The notes under the pieces are model-generated. The model was not told where the DNA came from and did no database searches. It saw only the letters and a program-made list of their open reading frames with translations. From Oceanospirillaceae bacterium (GTDB taxonomy: Bacteria; Pseudomonadota; Gammaproteobacteria; Pseudomonadales; Balneatricaceae), in the NCBI GenBank assembly GCA_018647765.1, contig JABGSN010000025.1, forward strand, positions 1 to 36,861: DNA of 36,861 nucleotides, given 5' to 3'. Shown here one piece after another: positions 27,252 through 35,369 of this stretch. How positions within the stretch are numbered: position 1 is the stretch's first letter; each line of letters starts with the position of its first letter. The translations under genes were made by a program, and so were the position numbers.

Positions 27252-27836
27252 ATGGATAAAAAATTTGGTTTGGACGAGTTTATTGGTCTTACAATTAAAT
27301 CTGCGCGCAAGGCGGCCGGTTTAAAAATCGTCGATGTTGGGCAGATGTCAGGCATCAGTCAAGGTATGATCAGTAAGATTGAAAATGCGCAGGTATCTCC
27401 TAGTTTAGATTCCCTTAATCGCCTATGCGATGCCATCGGTATGCCCATTTCTCAATTGTTAACTAACTATAACCGCGCTGAGGGTGATGCTCACTTTACC
27501 AAATCTGGCGAAGGTTTAGAGGTCGTTAGGCGTGGCACCGACAAAGGCCACGAGTACCGGTTATTAAACTATCAGCGGGGCGGTACACGTAATTTTGAAC
27601 CATTTTTAGTGACTATGGATGATTTGTCTGAGGTGTTCCCTTCGTTTTCTCACCCAGGGGAAGAATTCGTTTATATTGTGGAAGGGTCTCTTTCATATCG
27701 ACACGGCAATCACATATACCGCCTAGAGGTGGGGGATAGTTTGACGTTCGAAGGCAATGTGCCTCACGGCCCGGAGCAGCTCCACAGCGTACCTGTGAAA
27801 CTGCTGTCGGTGATTAATTACTCGAGCTCCCGCTAG
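27252..27836 (+). CDS. XRE-family transcriptional regulator with cupin domain
   Basis: A 194-residue regulator. The N-terminal helix-turn-helix (about 8-66) has IKSARKAAGLKIVDVGQMSG and ISKIENAQVSPSLDSL. The C-terminal cupin (about 115-190) shows HPGEEFVYIVEGSLSYRHG and LEVGDSLTFEGNVPHGPE, with the histidines and Glu expected for a metal- or ligand-binding cupin. This HTH-cupin type often controls amine, polyamine or glutamine-like catabolic genes. It is convergent to glxD with one base between the two genes, so it is the likely regulator of glnT-glxBCD. The inducer cannot be told from sequence. Inverted repeats upstream suggest autoregulation. Confidence 0.93.
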   Translation: MDKKFGLDEFIGLTIKSARKAAGLKIVDVGQMSGISQGMISKIENAQVSPSLDSLNRLCDAIGMPISQLLTNYNRAEGDAHFTKSGEGLEVVRRGTDKGHEYRLLNYQRGGTRNFEPFLVTMDDLSEVFPSFSHPGEEFVYIVEGSLSYRHGNHIYRLEVGDSLTFEGNVPHGPEQLHSVPVKLLSVINYSSSR

Positions 27837-27837
27837 C

Positions 27838-29163
27838 CTAAAAGGCTTGGCCTGGAATCCAGTTAGTGCCTACTAAGGGCACTTTAGCCATGGCCGCCGA
27901 TTCCACAGTTAATGCCACCATGTCTTCGGGTTCTAAATTATTAAGGTTGCTTTTGCCGCAGGCTCGGGCCAAGGTTTGAGCTTCCAGCGTGAGTACGCGA
28001 ATATAATTGGCTAATTTACGCCCCCCATCCACAGGGTTTAAACGTTGAGCCAATTGTGGATCTTGGGTGGAGATGCCGGCAGGGTCTTTGCCCTCATGGT
28101 AATCGTCATAAAAACCAGCCGCAGACCCAATCTGCTTAAACTCGTCGTCATATTTTGGATCATTACAACCTAAGGCTACTAAGGCGGCGGTGCCAATGGC
28201 CACCGCATCGGCACCTAGGGCCATGCACTTGGCCACATCTGCGCCATTACGAATACCACCTGAAACAATGAGCTGCACTTTACGATGCATGCCCATGTCT
28301 TGCAAGGCTTGTACCGCTTGCGGTATGGCTGCCAAGGTAGGGATGCCAACATGCTCAATAAACACCTCTTGAGTGGCGGCGGTACCCCCTTGCATACCAT
28401 CCACTACCACCACGTCGGCGCCCGCTTTAACGGCTAATTTCACATCATAGTAGGTGCGGGTTGCGCCTATCTTGATATAAATTGGGATTAGCCAATCGGT
28501 GATTTCCCTTAGTTCTTGAATTTTGATGGTCAAATCATCGGGGCCTGTCCAGTCAGGATGGCGACAGGCCGAACGCTGGTCAACGCCTTTCGGTAAGGTG
28601 CGCATGCCCGCCACACGGTCGGTTATTTTTTGGCCTAGCAACATGCCGCCCCCGCCGGGTTTGGCGCCTTGGCCCAAGACGATCTCTATGGCATCGGCTT
28701 TGCGCAGGTCATCCGGATTCATGCCATATCGTGAAGGCAAATATTGATATACTAGTTTGTCTGATTGGCCGCGTTCTTCAGGGGTCATGCCGCCATCGCC
28801 GGTGGTTGTGGAGGTGCCCACAGCAGAAGCACCTCTGCCTAGGGCTTCTTTGGCGTTGGCCGACAAGGCGCCAAAACTCATACCTGCAATAGTGACAGGG
28901 GTGTCGATAACAATGGGCTTTTTAGCAAACCGAGTGCCTAAGGTAACGGAAGTATCACAGGCTTCTCGATAACCCTCTAATGGATACCGCGACATGCTAG
29001 CGCCAAGAAATAGTAGGTCGTCAAAGTGTGGTAGTTTGCGTTTGGCACCAAAACCACGGATGTCGTAAATGCCAGTCTCTGCTGCGCGACGAATTTCCGC
29101 CATGGTAGTGCGGTCAAAGGTAGCCGATTCGCGTAAATTATCTTGCGGGTGATCGTTGTTCAT
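27838..29163 (-). CDS. glxD: GlxD: FMN-binding glutamate synthase-like subunit (GltB2 domain)
   Basis: A 441-residue alpha/beta-barrel protein matching the FMN domain of glutamate synthase. Visible parts are GMSFGALSANAKEALGRGA near 94-112, GQGAKPGGGGMLLGQKI (164-180), KIGATRTYYDVKLAVKAGAD, VVVDGMQGGTAATQ (252-265) and SGGIRNGADVAKCMALGADA. The region where GltB and N-methylglutamate synthase carry [3Fe-4S] cysteines reads GFYDDYHEGKDPAGISTQD (350-368), with no Cys. It follows glxC by 12 bases. By analogy it would reduce the imine made from 2-oxoglutarate and an amine donor. The electron donor is unknown. The same unit is MgsC in methylamine users. Confidence 0.92.
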   Translation of the reverse strand: MNNDHPQDNLRESATFDRTTMAEIRRAAETGIYDIRGFGAKRKLPHFDDLLFLGASMSRYPLEGYREACDTSVTLGTRFAKKPIVIDTPVTIAGMSFGALSANAKEALGRGASAVGTSTTTGDGGMTPEERGQSDKLVYQYLPSRYGMNPDDLRKADAIEIVLGQGAKPGGGGMLLGQKITDRVAGMRTLPKGVDQRSACRHPDWTGPDDLTIKIQELREITDWLIPIYIKIGATRTYYDVKLAVKAGADVVVVDGMQGGTAATQEVFIEHVGIPTLAAIPQAVQALQDMGMHRKVQLIVSGGIRNGADVAKCMALGADAVAIGTAALVALGCNDPKYDDEFKQIGSAAGFYDDYHEGKDPAGISTQDPQLAQRLNPVDGGRKLANYIRVLTLEAQTLARACGKSNLNNLEPEDMVALTVESAAMAKVPLVGTNWIPGQAF

Positions 29164-29175
29164 GGGGATGGTTTC

Positions 29176-29853
29176 CTAATAAGCATTATCAACTTTAAAG
29201 TTATACAGCTGGCGTGCAGACCCATAGCGTTTGAATTGTGCGGGGTCTTCCTCGGCACCGGCGCTTTTTAATAGTTTTTTGAGTTTCTTTAGATGTTTTT
29301 CTGTCACTGGCTTTTCGATGCAGTCAGCGCCTAATGACTGCACCTTACCTTTTACATAGATGACGGTTTCGTACAGTGAGTCACCTAAGGCTTCGCCGGC
29401 ATCACCACACACCACCAGCGTTCCCGCCTGAGCCATGAAACAGCTCATGTGGCCGACATTGCCTTTCACTACAATGTCGCAACCTTTCATAGAAATGCCG
29501 CAGCGTGCGCCAGTATTACCGTCGACGATGAGTAATCCACCATGGGCCGTGGCACCAGCCGCTGAAGAGGCATCGCCTTTCACGTGCACAGTGCCGGACA
29601 TCATATTTTCTGCCACCCCCTGGCCTGCATTACCATGCACAGTGACATAGGCCAGTTGGTTCATGCCGGCACAAAAGTAGCCCACGTGGCCGTGGATGTT
29701 GACCTCAAGGTTTTGATTGAGGCCACAAGCAATATTGTGCTGGCCGCTGGTTTGACTCACGTCCCATTGGCGTTCGTCTAGGTGGTTGTATTGGTCGTGT
29801 AATAGCTGGTTGAGCTGCCGTACACTGTGTTCTGCTAAGTTAATTGACTGCAT
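29176..29853 (-). CDS. glxC: GlxC: GXGXG-motif (GltB C-terminal domain-like) subunit
   Basis: A 225-residue protein corresponding to the C-terminal right-handed beta-helix of glutamate synthase, here as a separate chain. The repeating pattern of Gly-rich turns is plain: VNIHGHVGYFCAGM, VTVHGNAGQGVAEN, VHVKGDASSAAG, LIVDGNTGARCG, IVVKGNVGHM, LVVCGDAGEALG, IYVKGKVQSLG. The basic C-terminal segment (HLKKLKKLLKSAGAEED) follows the helix. In the parent enzyme this domain connects amidotransferase and FMN sites structurally, with no catalysis of its own. It lies between glxB (27-base gap) and glxD. Equivalent to MgsB in N-methylglutamate synthase. Confidence 0.92.
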   Translation of the reverse strand: MQSINLAEHSVRQLNQLLHDQYNHLDERQWDVSQTSGQHNIACGLNQNLEVNIHGHVGYFCAGMNQLAYVTVHGNAGQGVAENMMSGTVHVKGDASSAAGATAHGGLLIVDGNTGARCGISMKGCDIVVKGNVGHMSCFMAQAGTLVVCGDAGEALGDSLYETVIYVKGKVQSLGADCIEKPVTEKHLKKLKKLLKSAGAEEDPAQFKRYGSARQLYNFKVDNAY

Positions 29854-29880
29854 GTCATCTCCAATTGAGCTATCTGAGTT

Positions 29881-30792
29881 TTAGCCTTGCTGGCTATCGC
29901 GCTGCCACGAATAAATGGTTGCTGGTTCTGGTTCCCAGATACGTGCGTGTTCTATGTTGACTAAACTGGTGAGGGCCTGGTATTCCGAAGCCATGGCGAC
30001 GTAATCATCGGTTTCTGCTAGCACGGCTGGCTTACAGGCAATGGGGTCTCGGATGACTGCAAAACCATTCTTGGTGCCTATGGCCAGGGTGTAGAAACCA
30101 TCCAAGTCTTGTAACGCGTGCTGCAGCGACTGATCTAGAGTATCTCCTTGGTCCATGCGCCAGGTGAGATACCCTGCGGCCACTTCGGTGTCGTTTTCGG
30201 TTTTCATTTGGTAGCCATGATAGGCAAGTTCGGTGCGCAAGCGGTTGTGGTTAGAAAAAGACCCGTTGTGCACCAAACATAAATCTTGGCCGGTAGAAAA
30301 TGGGTGCGAACCTTCTAGTGTGACCGCCGATTCTGTTGCCATACGGGTGTGCCCAATGATGTGGCTACCTTGCATGGATGTTAAATTGAAGTCCGAGCTT
30401 ATGTCGCCCGGCAGGCCCACTGCTTTAAGTATTTCGATGGACTGTCCCGCGCTCAATAGCGCTACTTCTGGTGCATGCGTGGCAAAATAAGCGTTTGCTG
30501 TTTTCGCATCGGTAGCCATCTTGAACACGGCGGCATTATGGTTGCGATTAAACGCCACGTTCACGGCTAGATGGGTTTGAGCGTGATGAGCTAAGGTGTC
30601 CCAGTCGTACTCAAGGTCAGGGTGGCGTAAGGTGATTTTGGTAGATCCTTCTTGTGCTTGATCGCCATAGATGGCAAAGCCCGCACTATCTGGACCGCGG
30701 CCTGTCATCGCCTCAAGCATCGGAGCAAACATGCTGCCAAGTTGGTTTTCTAAGGTTTGGTTTTTTAGGTAGAGACCTACAATTCCGCACAT
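29881..30792 (-). CDS. glxB: GlxB: class II glutamine amidotransferase subunit
   Basis: A 303-residue Ntn-type amidotransferase. It starts MCGIVGLYL, so Cys2 becomes the N-terminal nucleophile. Further elements are MTGRGPDSAGFAIYG, GHTRMATESAVTLEGSHPF, the LVHNGSFSNHNRLR loop and NDTEVAAGYL. It matches the amidotransferase domain of glutamate synthase as a free subunit (also MgsA of N-methylglutamate synthase). It would release ammonia from glutamine, or methylamine from gamma-glutamylmethylamide, for the GlxD site. AAGGAAC lies 6 bases before the ATG. It is downstream of glnT (42-base gap) and upstream of glxC. Confidence 0.93.
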   Translation of the reverse strand: MCGIVGLYLKNQTLENQLGSMFAPMLEAMTGRGPDSAGFAIYGDQAQEGSTKITLRHPDLEYDWDTLAHHAQTHLAVNVAFNRNHNAAVFKMATDAKTANAYFATHAPEVALLSAGQSIEILKAVGLPGDISSDFNLTSMQGSHIIGHTRMATESAVTLEGSHPFSTGQDLCLVHNGSFSNHNRLRTELAYHGYQMKTENDTEVAAGYLTWRMDQGDTLDQSLQHALQDLDGFYTLAIGTKNGFAVIRDPIACKPAVLAETDDYVAMASEYQALTSLVNIEHARIWEPEPATIYSWQRDSQQG

Positions 30793-30834
30793 GATGTGTT
30801 CCTTTTTTGTTCTCTGTTGGTAGCTAATATAGGT

Positions 30835-32166
30835 TTAAAATAATTCCAGATAACGTTTGCGCTCCCATTCTGTCACGTAACGGCAATACTCAATCCACTC
30901 GTCGCGTTTGAGGTTGATAAATTCGTTGCATATTTCCGGCCCGATGAGGTCGATAAGTTGGGTGTCAGCTGCTAATGCCTCAACCGCTTCGCCTAAGTTT
31001 TGTGGCAGCAAGTCAACGCCAGCTGCAATGCGCTGCTCGTTGGAGAGACCGTATAGGTTGATGTTGTGCGCTGCACCAGGGTCTAACTCACGATCAATTC
31101 CATCTAACCCCGCGGCGATGATGGACGCGTGCACTAAATACGGGTTGCAGGATGAGTCTGGTAAGCGATATTCCAAGCGCCCGTAAGGGATGCGCACCAT
31201 GGCCGAGCGGTTGTTGTCGCCATAACAAATGTAGGCAGGCGCCCAGGTGGCACCAGAAGCAGAACCACCCACCACCAGCCGTTTGTAGGAATTTACTGTG
31301 GGCGCTGACAAGGCACACAGGGCTTTGGCGTGGTGTAATAGTCCAGCCATAAAGTGATACGCCATAGACGATAGGCCCATGCCGCTGGGGTCACTCTCAT
31401 CACAGAATAAGTTGTTGCCTTGCGGGTCAGTAATGGAAAGGTGGAAGTGCATACCGTTACCAGCACGGTCGGCAACGGGTTTAGGCATGAATGAACAGAC
31501 CATACCCATGTCGTGGGCAATTTCCCCAGCGGCCATGCGTACAAAGGTAAAGCGGTCTGCAGAGGTTAACGCATCACTATAAGTGTAGTTGATTTCAAAT
31601 TGACCATTGGCGTCTTCATGATCGATTTGGTAGACATCAAAGTCTACGGCTTGCAAGGCACCCACCAAGGTTTCTAAGTAGTTTCTCGAGCGCGACAGAC
31701 CTTTGTAGTCATAACAAGGTTTGTCTAATGTGTCTGATTTATCCGCCACAAACACCCCCAGACCCTCATCACGGGAAAACAATGAGAACTCCGGCTCAAG
31801 CCCGGTATTGAGTGTCCATTGCCTTTGGCTTAACTTTGCAACTTGCCTTTTTAAAACGACTCGGCTGTCATAGGGATAAGGTTCGCCATTAACGTAACCA
31901 TCGCAAGCAATGCGTGCATAACCGGGCTGCCAGGGTACAATCGACAGGGTGTCTAGGTCACCACGGGCCATGAAATCGGGGCCGTGGGGTTCCATACCAA
32001 GCCCATTAACGGCGAATCCAGCAAAGCCTGCACCACTGTTAACAACGTCAATTAAATTTGCCGCCGGGACAGATTTGGTTTTGGCAACACCATGAATATC
32101 GACAAACTGAGCTAGGACAAAGTTAATATTATTGTCAGATAAAAATTGTTCGGCATTGTTAATCAT
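30835..32166 (-). CDS. glnT: Type III glutamine synthetase / gamma-glutamylmethylamide synthetase homologue
   Basis: A 443-residue member of the GlnT family of glutamine synthetases. Seen are [23 protein letters not shown], the catalytic elements [40 protein letters not shown] and [14 protein letters not shown]. Relatives either make glutamine from glutamate and ammonia, or join methylamine to glutamate (GmaS); the two groups are close and I cannot separate them by eye. Co-occurrence with the three glx genes favours an amine-linked role. GGAGAG sits 5 bases before the ATG. It is the first gene of glnT-glxB-glxC-glxD, all on the minus strand. Confidence 0.9.
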   Translation of the reverse strand: MINNAEQFLSDNNINFVLAQFVDIHGVAKTKSVPAANLIDVVNSGAGFAGFAVNGLGMEPHGPDFMARGDLDTLSIVPWQPGYARIACDGYVNGEPYPYDSRVVLKRQVAKLSQRQWTLNTGLEPEFSLFSRDEGLGVFVADKSDTLDKPCYDYKGLSRSRNYLETLVGALQAVDFDVYQIDHEDANGQFEINYTYSDALTSADRFTFVRMAAGEIAHDMGMVCSFMPKPVADRAGNGMHFHLSITDPQGNNLFCDESDPSGMGLSSMAYHFMAGLLHHAKALCALSAPTVNSYKRLVVGGSASGATWAPAYICYGDNNRSAMVRIPYGRLEYRLPDSSCNPYLVHASIIAAGLDGIDRELDPGAAHNINLYGLSNEQRIAAGVDLLPQNLGEAVEALAADTQLIDLIGPEICNEFINLKRDEWIEYCRYVTEWERKRYLELF

Positions 32167-32194
32167 GTGGCTCTCCGATTAAATTATGAATAAT

Positions 32195-32262
32195 TTATTT
32201 CCTGTGAGGAATGAATTACAAATGCTATCATAAAAGTTCACTTATGAGAATTTTTATTTCCT
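32195..32262. promoter_or_regulatory. AT-rich control region upstream of glnT with a dyad and direct repeats
   Basis: Two copies of TTATTTCCT (32195-32203 and 32254-32262) flank an inverted repeat: TAAAAGTTC (32231-32239) and GAATTTTTA (32248-32256), matching at 8 of 9 positions. It lies 30-96 bases before the glnT start. On the minus strand TTGTAA with TAAATT 18 bases later is a weak promoter candidate. AGTTCAC within the dyad is one base off the AGTTTAC core found before the XRE-cupin gene, perhaps a shared operator. Confidence 0.4.
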
Positions 32263-32315
32263 AAAAATAAAGCGGCCAATAATCACGCCTCAATAGTGTA
32301 TAGCACCTGCTAATG

Positions 32316-32343
32316 TTGACTTAGCTGTGGAGGGCATTATCAT
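32316..32343 (+). promoter_or_regulatory. Candidate argC promoter
   Basis: TTGACT (32316-32321) and TATCAT (32338-32343) are separated by 16 bases, a good match to a sigma-70 promoter. Transcription would start at about 32350, giving a leader of about 26 bases before the argC ATG at 32376. Confidence 0.5.
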
Positions 32344-32375
32344 AGGCCGGTCGAAACTAAATAACTGTTATATAC

Positions 32376-33428
32376 ATGAACTTACCTAAGCAAAAAGTAG
32401 CTATCGTGGGTGGCACTGGTTACACCGGTGTTGAACTATTGCGTTTGTTAGCGCGCCACCCTCAAATAGAGGTTTGTGCCATTACCTCACGCTCAGAAGC
32501 CGGTAAGGCCGTGTCGGATATTTATCCCAGCCTGCGGGGCGAATATGATTTAGCTTTCACAGAACCCACAACGGATACCTTGGCTCAGGCTGATTTGGTG
32601 TTCTTTGCCACACCCAACGGGGTGGCCATGAAGCAAGTGCCAGAACTGTTGGCTGCGGGCATTAAGGTGATTGACTTGGCTGCCGACTTCCGCATTCAGG
32701 ATATCGATGTTTGGTCCCGTTGGTATGGTATGGATCACGCATGCGCCGAGCTGGTTGCTCAGGCCGTCTATGGCTTGCCAGAAGTCAATAAAGAGGCCAT
32801 TAAACAGGCCAGTCTAGTGGCTAATCCTGGCTGTTATCCTACCGCAGTTCAATTGGGTTTATTGCCTCTCATTGAGCAGGGTTTAATCGCCACTGATCAC
32901 ATTGTGGCCGACTGTAAGTCGGGTGTGAGTGGCGCGGGCCGCGGCGCGGCCGTAGGCAGCTTGATGTGCGAAGCCGGTGACAGTTTCAAGGCCTATGGAG
33001 TGGCGGGTCACCGCCACTTGCCTGAAATTAAGGAGCGCCTATCTGTGGCTAATGATGCGCCAGTTGGGGTCACTTTTGTGCCCCATTTAACGCCTATGAT
33101 TCGTGGTATTCACGCCACCTTATACGCCCGTTTAACTAATACACAAGAATCATTAGAAACCATTCAGGTCTGGTTTGAATCGCGATATATTGATCATCCA
33201 TTTGTGGATGTGATGCCCTTAGGTAGCCACCCTGAAACGCGTAGCGTGAGAGGGTCTAATATCTGCCGCATAGCGTTACATAAACCACAAGGCGAGGACA
33301 CCTTGGTCATCTTATCGGCCATAGATAATTTGGTCAAAGGAGCCGCCGGCCAGGCCATTCATAATATGAATTTGATGTTGGGTCTGGAAGAAACCGCAGG
33401 TTTGAGTATTGTGCCTTTAGCGCCGTAA
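32376..33428 (+). CDS. argC: N-acetyl-gamma-glutamyl-phosphate reductase
   Basis: NADPH-dependent reductase of arginine synthesis, converting N-acetylglutamyl phosphate to the semialdehyde. The 350-residue protein has the Rossmann motif [19 protein letters not shown] at 8-26, the dehydrogenase segment [10 protein letters not shown], catalytic Cys153 in ANPGCYPTA, and [10 protein letters not shown]. The C-terminal [15 protein letters not shown] completes the family pattern. It lies alone from other arg genes, between the glnT promoter region and erpA; argC-erpA linkage is common in pseudomonads. No strong Shine-Dalgarno is seen before its ATG. Confidence 0.97.
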   Translation: MNLPKQKVAIVGGTGYTGVELLRLLARHPQIEVCAITSRSEAGKAVSDIYPSLRGEYDLAFTEPTTDTLAQADLVFFATPNGVAMKQVPELLAAGIKVIDLAADFRIQDIDVWSRWYGMDHACAELVAQAVYGLPEVNKEAIKQASLVANPGCYPTAVQLGLLPLIEQGLIATDHIVADCKSGVSGAGRGAAVGSLMCEAGDSFKAYGVAGHRHLPEIKERLSVANDAPVGVTFVPHLTPMIRGIHATLYARLTNTQESLETIQVWFESRYIDHPFVDVMPLGSHPETRSVRGSNICRIALHKPQGEDTLVILSAIDNLVKGAAGQAIHNMNLMLGLEETAGLSIVPLAP

Positions 33429-33442
33429 GATAGCACTCAGTA

Positions 33443-33467
33443 ATACTTGACTAAATTACTAGGTTAA
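33443..33467. promoter_or_regulatory. IscR type 1-like binding site overlapping the erpA promoter
   Basis: A 25-base segment beginning ATACTTGACTAAATTACT matches the E. coli IscR type 1 consensus (ATASYYGACTRWWWYAGTCRRSTAT) at 21 of 25 positions by my alignment. It overlaps the -35 of the erpA promoter. In E. coli erpA is an IscR-repressed gene, so the site makes functional sense. Confidence 0.6.
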
Positions 33468-33476
33468 GCGCATAAT
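33447..33476 (+). promoter_or_regulatory. Candidate erpA promoter
   Basis: TTGACT (33447-33452) and CATAAT (33471-33476) with an 18-base spacer form a sigma-70-like promoter 31 bases before the erpA ATG. The -35 lies within the IscR-like site, so IscR binding would block polymerase. Confidence 0.55.
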
Positions 33477-33506
33477 TCTCGCCCTAAAAATGTTGAAGAG
33501 AGCAGT

Positions 33507-33875
33507 ATGCCCAACACCGAAGAACATGATTACATTGATGCCATCCCGCCAGCTATGGGATTTACTGATGCTGCGGCAAAAAAAGTATCGCATCTGATGG
33601 AATATGAGGACAACCAAGCCTTACGTCTACGTGTCTATGTGACTGGTGGCGGCTGTTCCGGGTTTTCTTACGGCTTTACCTTTGATGATAAAGTGGCAGA
33701 AGATGATACCCAAATTGAAAATGGTCAAGTCACCATGGTGGTTGACTCCATGTCGATACAATATCTCATGGGCGCCACTGTGGACTATAAAGAAAGCCTG
33801 CAAGGCTCTCAGTTTTCGGTCACCAATCCCAATGCAACCACCACCTGTGGTTGTGGTTCAAGCTTCTCCATCTAA
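33507..33875 (+). CDS. erpA: Iron-sulfur cluster insertion protein ErpA (A-type carrier)
   Basis: Carries and delivers Fe-S clusters to target proteins, including those of isoprenoid synthesis. The 122-residue A-type carrier has the three expected cysteines: Cys50 in [12 protein letters not shown] and Cys114 and Cys116 in TTCGCGSSF near the C-terminus. ErpA rather than IscA is supported by the [19 protein letters not shown] pattern and by position between argC and tyrS, as in pseudomonads. GAGAG lies about 5 bases before the ATG. It appears singly transcribed from its own promoter, which carries an IscR-like site. Confidence 0.95.
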   Translation: MPNTEEHDYIDAIPPAMGFTDAAAKKVSHLMEYEDNQALRLRVYVTGGGCSGFSYGFTFDDKVAEDDTQIENGQVTMVVDSMSIQYLMGATVDYKESLQGSQFSVTNPNATTTCGCGSSFSI

Positions 33876-33889
33876 CCTTTCAGGCGGCT

Positions 33890-35197
33890 TTAGTTAGCCG
33901 CCAATGGTGTACCGAGTTTATAGGATTCTAGTTGCGCCAAAATGGTATTTGCCGCGGGTTTAAAGTCTTTCATCTGTTGCTGGTTGAGCGGTTGCACGTT
34001 AGGGAACTTCACCTTGAGCGGGTTTTTATGCACGCCATTGGCGCGGAACTCGTAATGTAGGTGTGGGCCGGTAGATAGCCCAGACGTGCCGATGTAGCCG
34101 ATAACCTGTCCCTGCTTTACCCGAGTGCCTTTTTTAACTTTGCTGTTATATTTAGACATGTGCGCATACAGTGTTGTGTAGATGCCTGCATGTTGAATGA
34201 TGATGGTACGTCCATAACCGCCCTTAGTGGCGCGCCAAATAACCTTGCCATCGCCTGAAGCTTTAATGGGTGTGCCTCTGGCCGCAGCGTAATCTACCCC
34301 TCGGTGGGGGCGGCTGGTTTTAAGAACAGGGTGCTTGCGATTGGGGTTGTATTTGGAGCTGATGCGGAAAAAGTCTACAGGGCTGCGCAAAAATGCTTTG
34401 CGCATACTGTAACCTTTGGGTGAGTAGTAATTGCCATCCGTATGGCGGATAGCGTTAAATACCTTACCCTGGTTAACAAATTGGGCTGCCAAAATGTGGC
34501 CCTCGCCTATCTTTTTATCATCGAGATACTTTTCTTCATAAATAACTGCAAACTGGTCTTGCTGGCGAATGTCGAGGGCAAAGTCGATGTCCCAGCCAAA
34601 AATGTGAGCAAGTTCCATGAGTTTCTTTTGGCTTAAGCCGGCCTTTTGACCATCGACAAATAATGAATTACTGATCACACTTTGTATAAAGCGAGTTTCT
34701 ACATCAGGTTGGCGTGTAAAGGATTCGACCTGATATGCGCCTTGGTCATCACGGGCAATCACAACTTGTTGCAATGGATTTTTAATGTGGCGAACTTTTT
34801 CCAGCTGACCTGCAGTGATGACAAAGTCGAGTTGTTCGCCCGGGTAAAGAGTGCGTAAGGCTTTTGACTCTTTAGTGGCTGCGGCAATACGGTACACGTC
34901 TTGTGCAGTTAAACCAACCCGGTGGAACAGAGTGGATAAATTGTCGCCCGACTTGACCGTCACCGATTGCCAGGCATCAGGGGCAACAGTGACTTGCGCG
35001 ACAGCGGGAGAGCTAGAAGCAGCGGTTTGTAATTTAAGGCTGATGTCGATGGGCTGGCTGGCACCTTGACTTGGGTTAATCGGCCCATCAATCTTCTTAG
35101 GCCATAAACCAATGATCAGCATTACTGAGAACAAAACCACTAAAATGGCCAGGTAAGGCTTGGGAAAATGTTGTAAAAGCTTAGCGACGGCGGACAT
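33890..35197 (-). CDS. mepM: M23 family peptidoglycan endopeptidase (MepM/YebA-like)
   Basis: A 435-residue cell-wall hydrolase. Residues about 13-32 form a membrane anchor with the rest in the periplasm. An OapA/LysM-like region (about 78-130: VKSGDNLSTLFHRVGLTAQD ... LYPGEQLDF) precedes a linker domain. The LytM/M23 domain spans about 290-395, with zinc residues His298 and Asp302 (HRGVD) and His381 (HLHYEF), plus His345 in LYAHMSKY. All catalytic residues are present, unlike in EnvC/NlpD activators. MepM cuts D,D-crosslinks to allow wall growth. The gene is convergent with erpA (14 bases apart) and divergent from tyrS. Confidence 0.94.
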   Translation of the reverse strand: MSAVAKLLQHFPKPYLAILVVLFSVMLIIGLWPKKIDGPINPSQGASQPIDISLKLQTAASSSPAVAQVTVAPDAWQSVTVKSGDNLSTLFHRVGLTAQDVYRIAAATKESKALRTLYPGEQLDFVITAGQLEKVRHIKNPLQQVVIARDDQGAYQVESFTRQPDVETRFIQSVISNSLFVDGQKAGLSQKKLMELAHIFGWDIDFALDIRQQDQFAVIYEEKYLDDKKIGEGHILAAQFVNQGKVFNAIRHTDGNYYSPKGYSMRKAFLRSPVDFFRISSKYNPNRKHPVLKTSRPHRGVDYAAARGTPIKASGDGKVIWRATKGGYGRTIIIQHAGIYTTLYAHMSKYNSKVKKGTRVKQGQVIGYIGTSGLSTGPHLHYEFRANGVHKNPLKVKFPNVQPLNQQQMKDFKPAANTILAQLESYKLGTPLAAN

Positions 35198-35369
35198 AAA
35201 TACAGACAGTAAAATAAAGTGCGCCTATATTACATCAGAATGACCGTTATTGGGCGCCTTTCAAGACTTTTCTATTGCTATCAAATAGCGCTAAAATAGA
35301 CGCCTTTGTGCCGACTGTTTTAACTCAGGCTTGGTACCCCAGATTAACACCACCAATAAGCGACCTATT

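Noticed and set aside
35198-35369. T-box leader upstream of tyrS
   Set aside because: No T-box core sequence or terminator/antiterminator pair is visible, and T-boxes are not expected in gammaproteobacteria.
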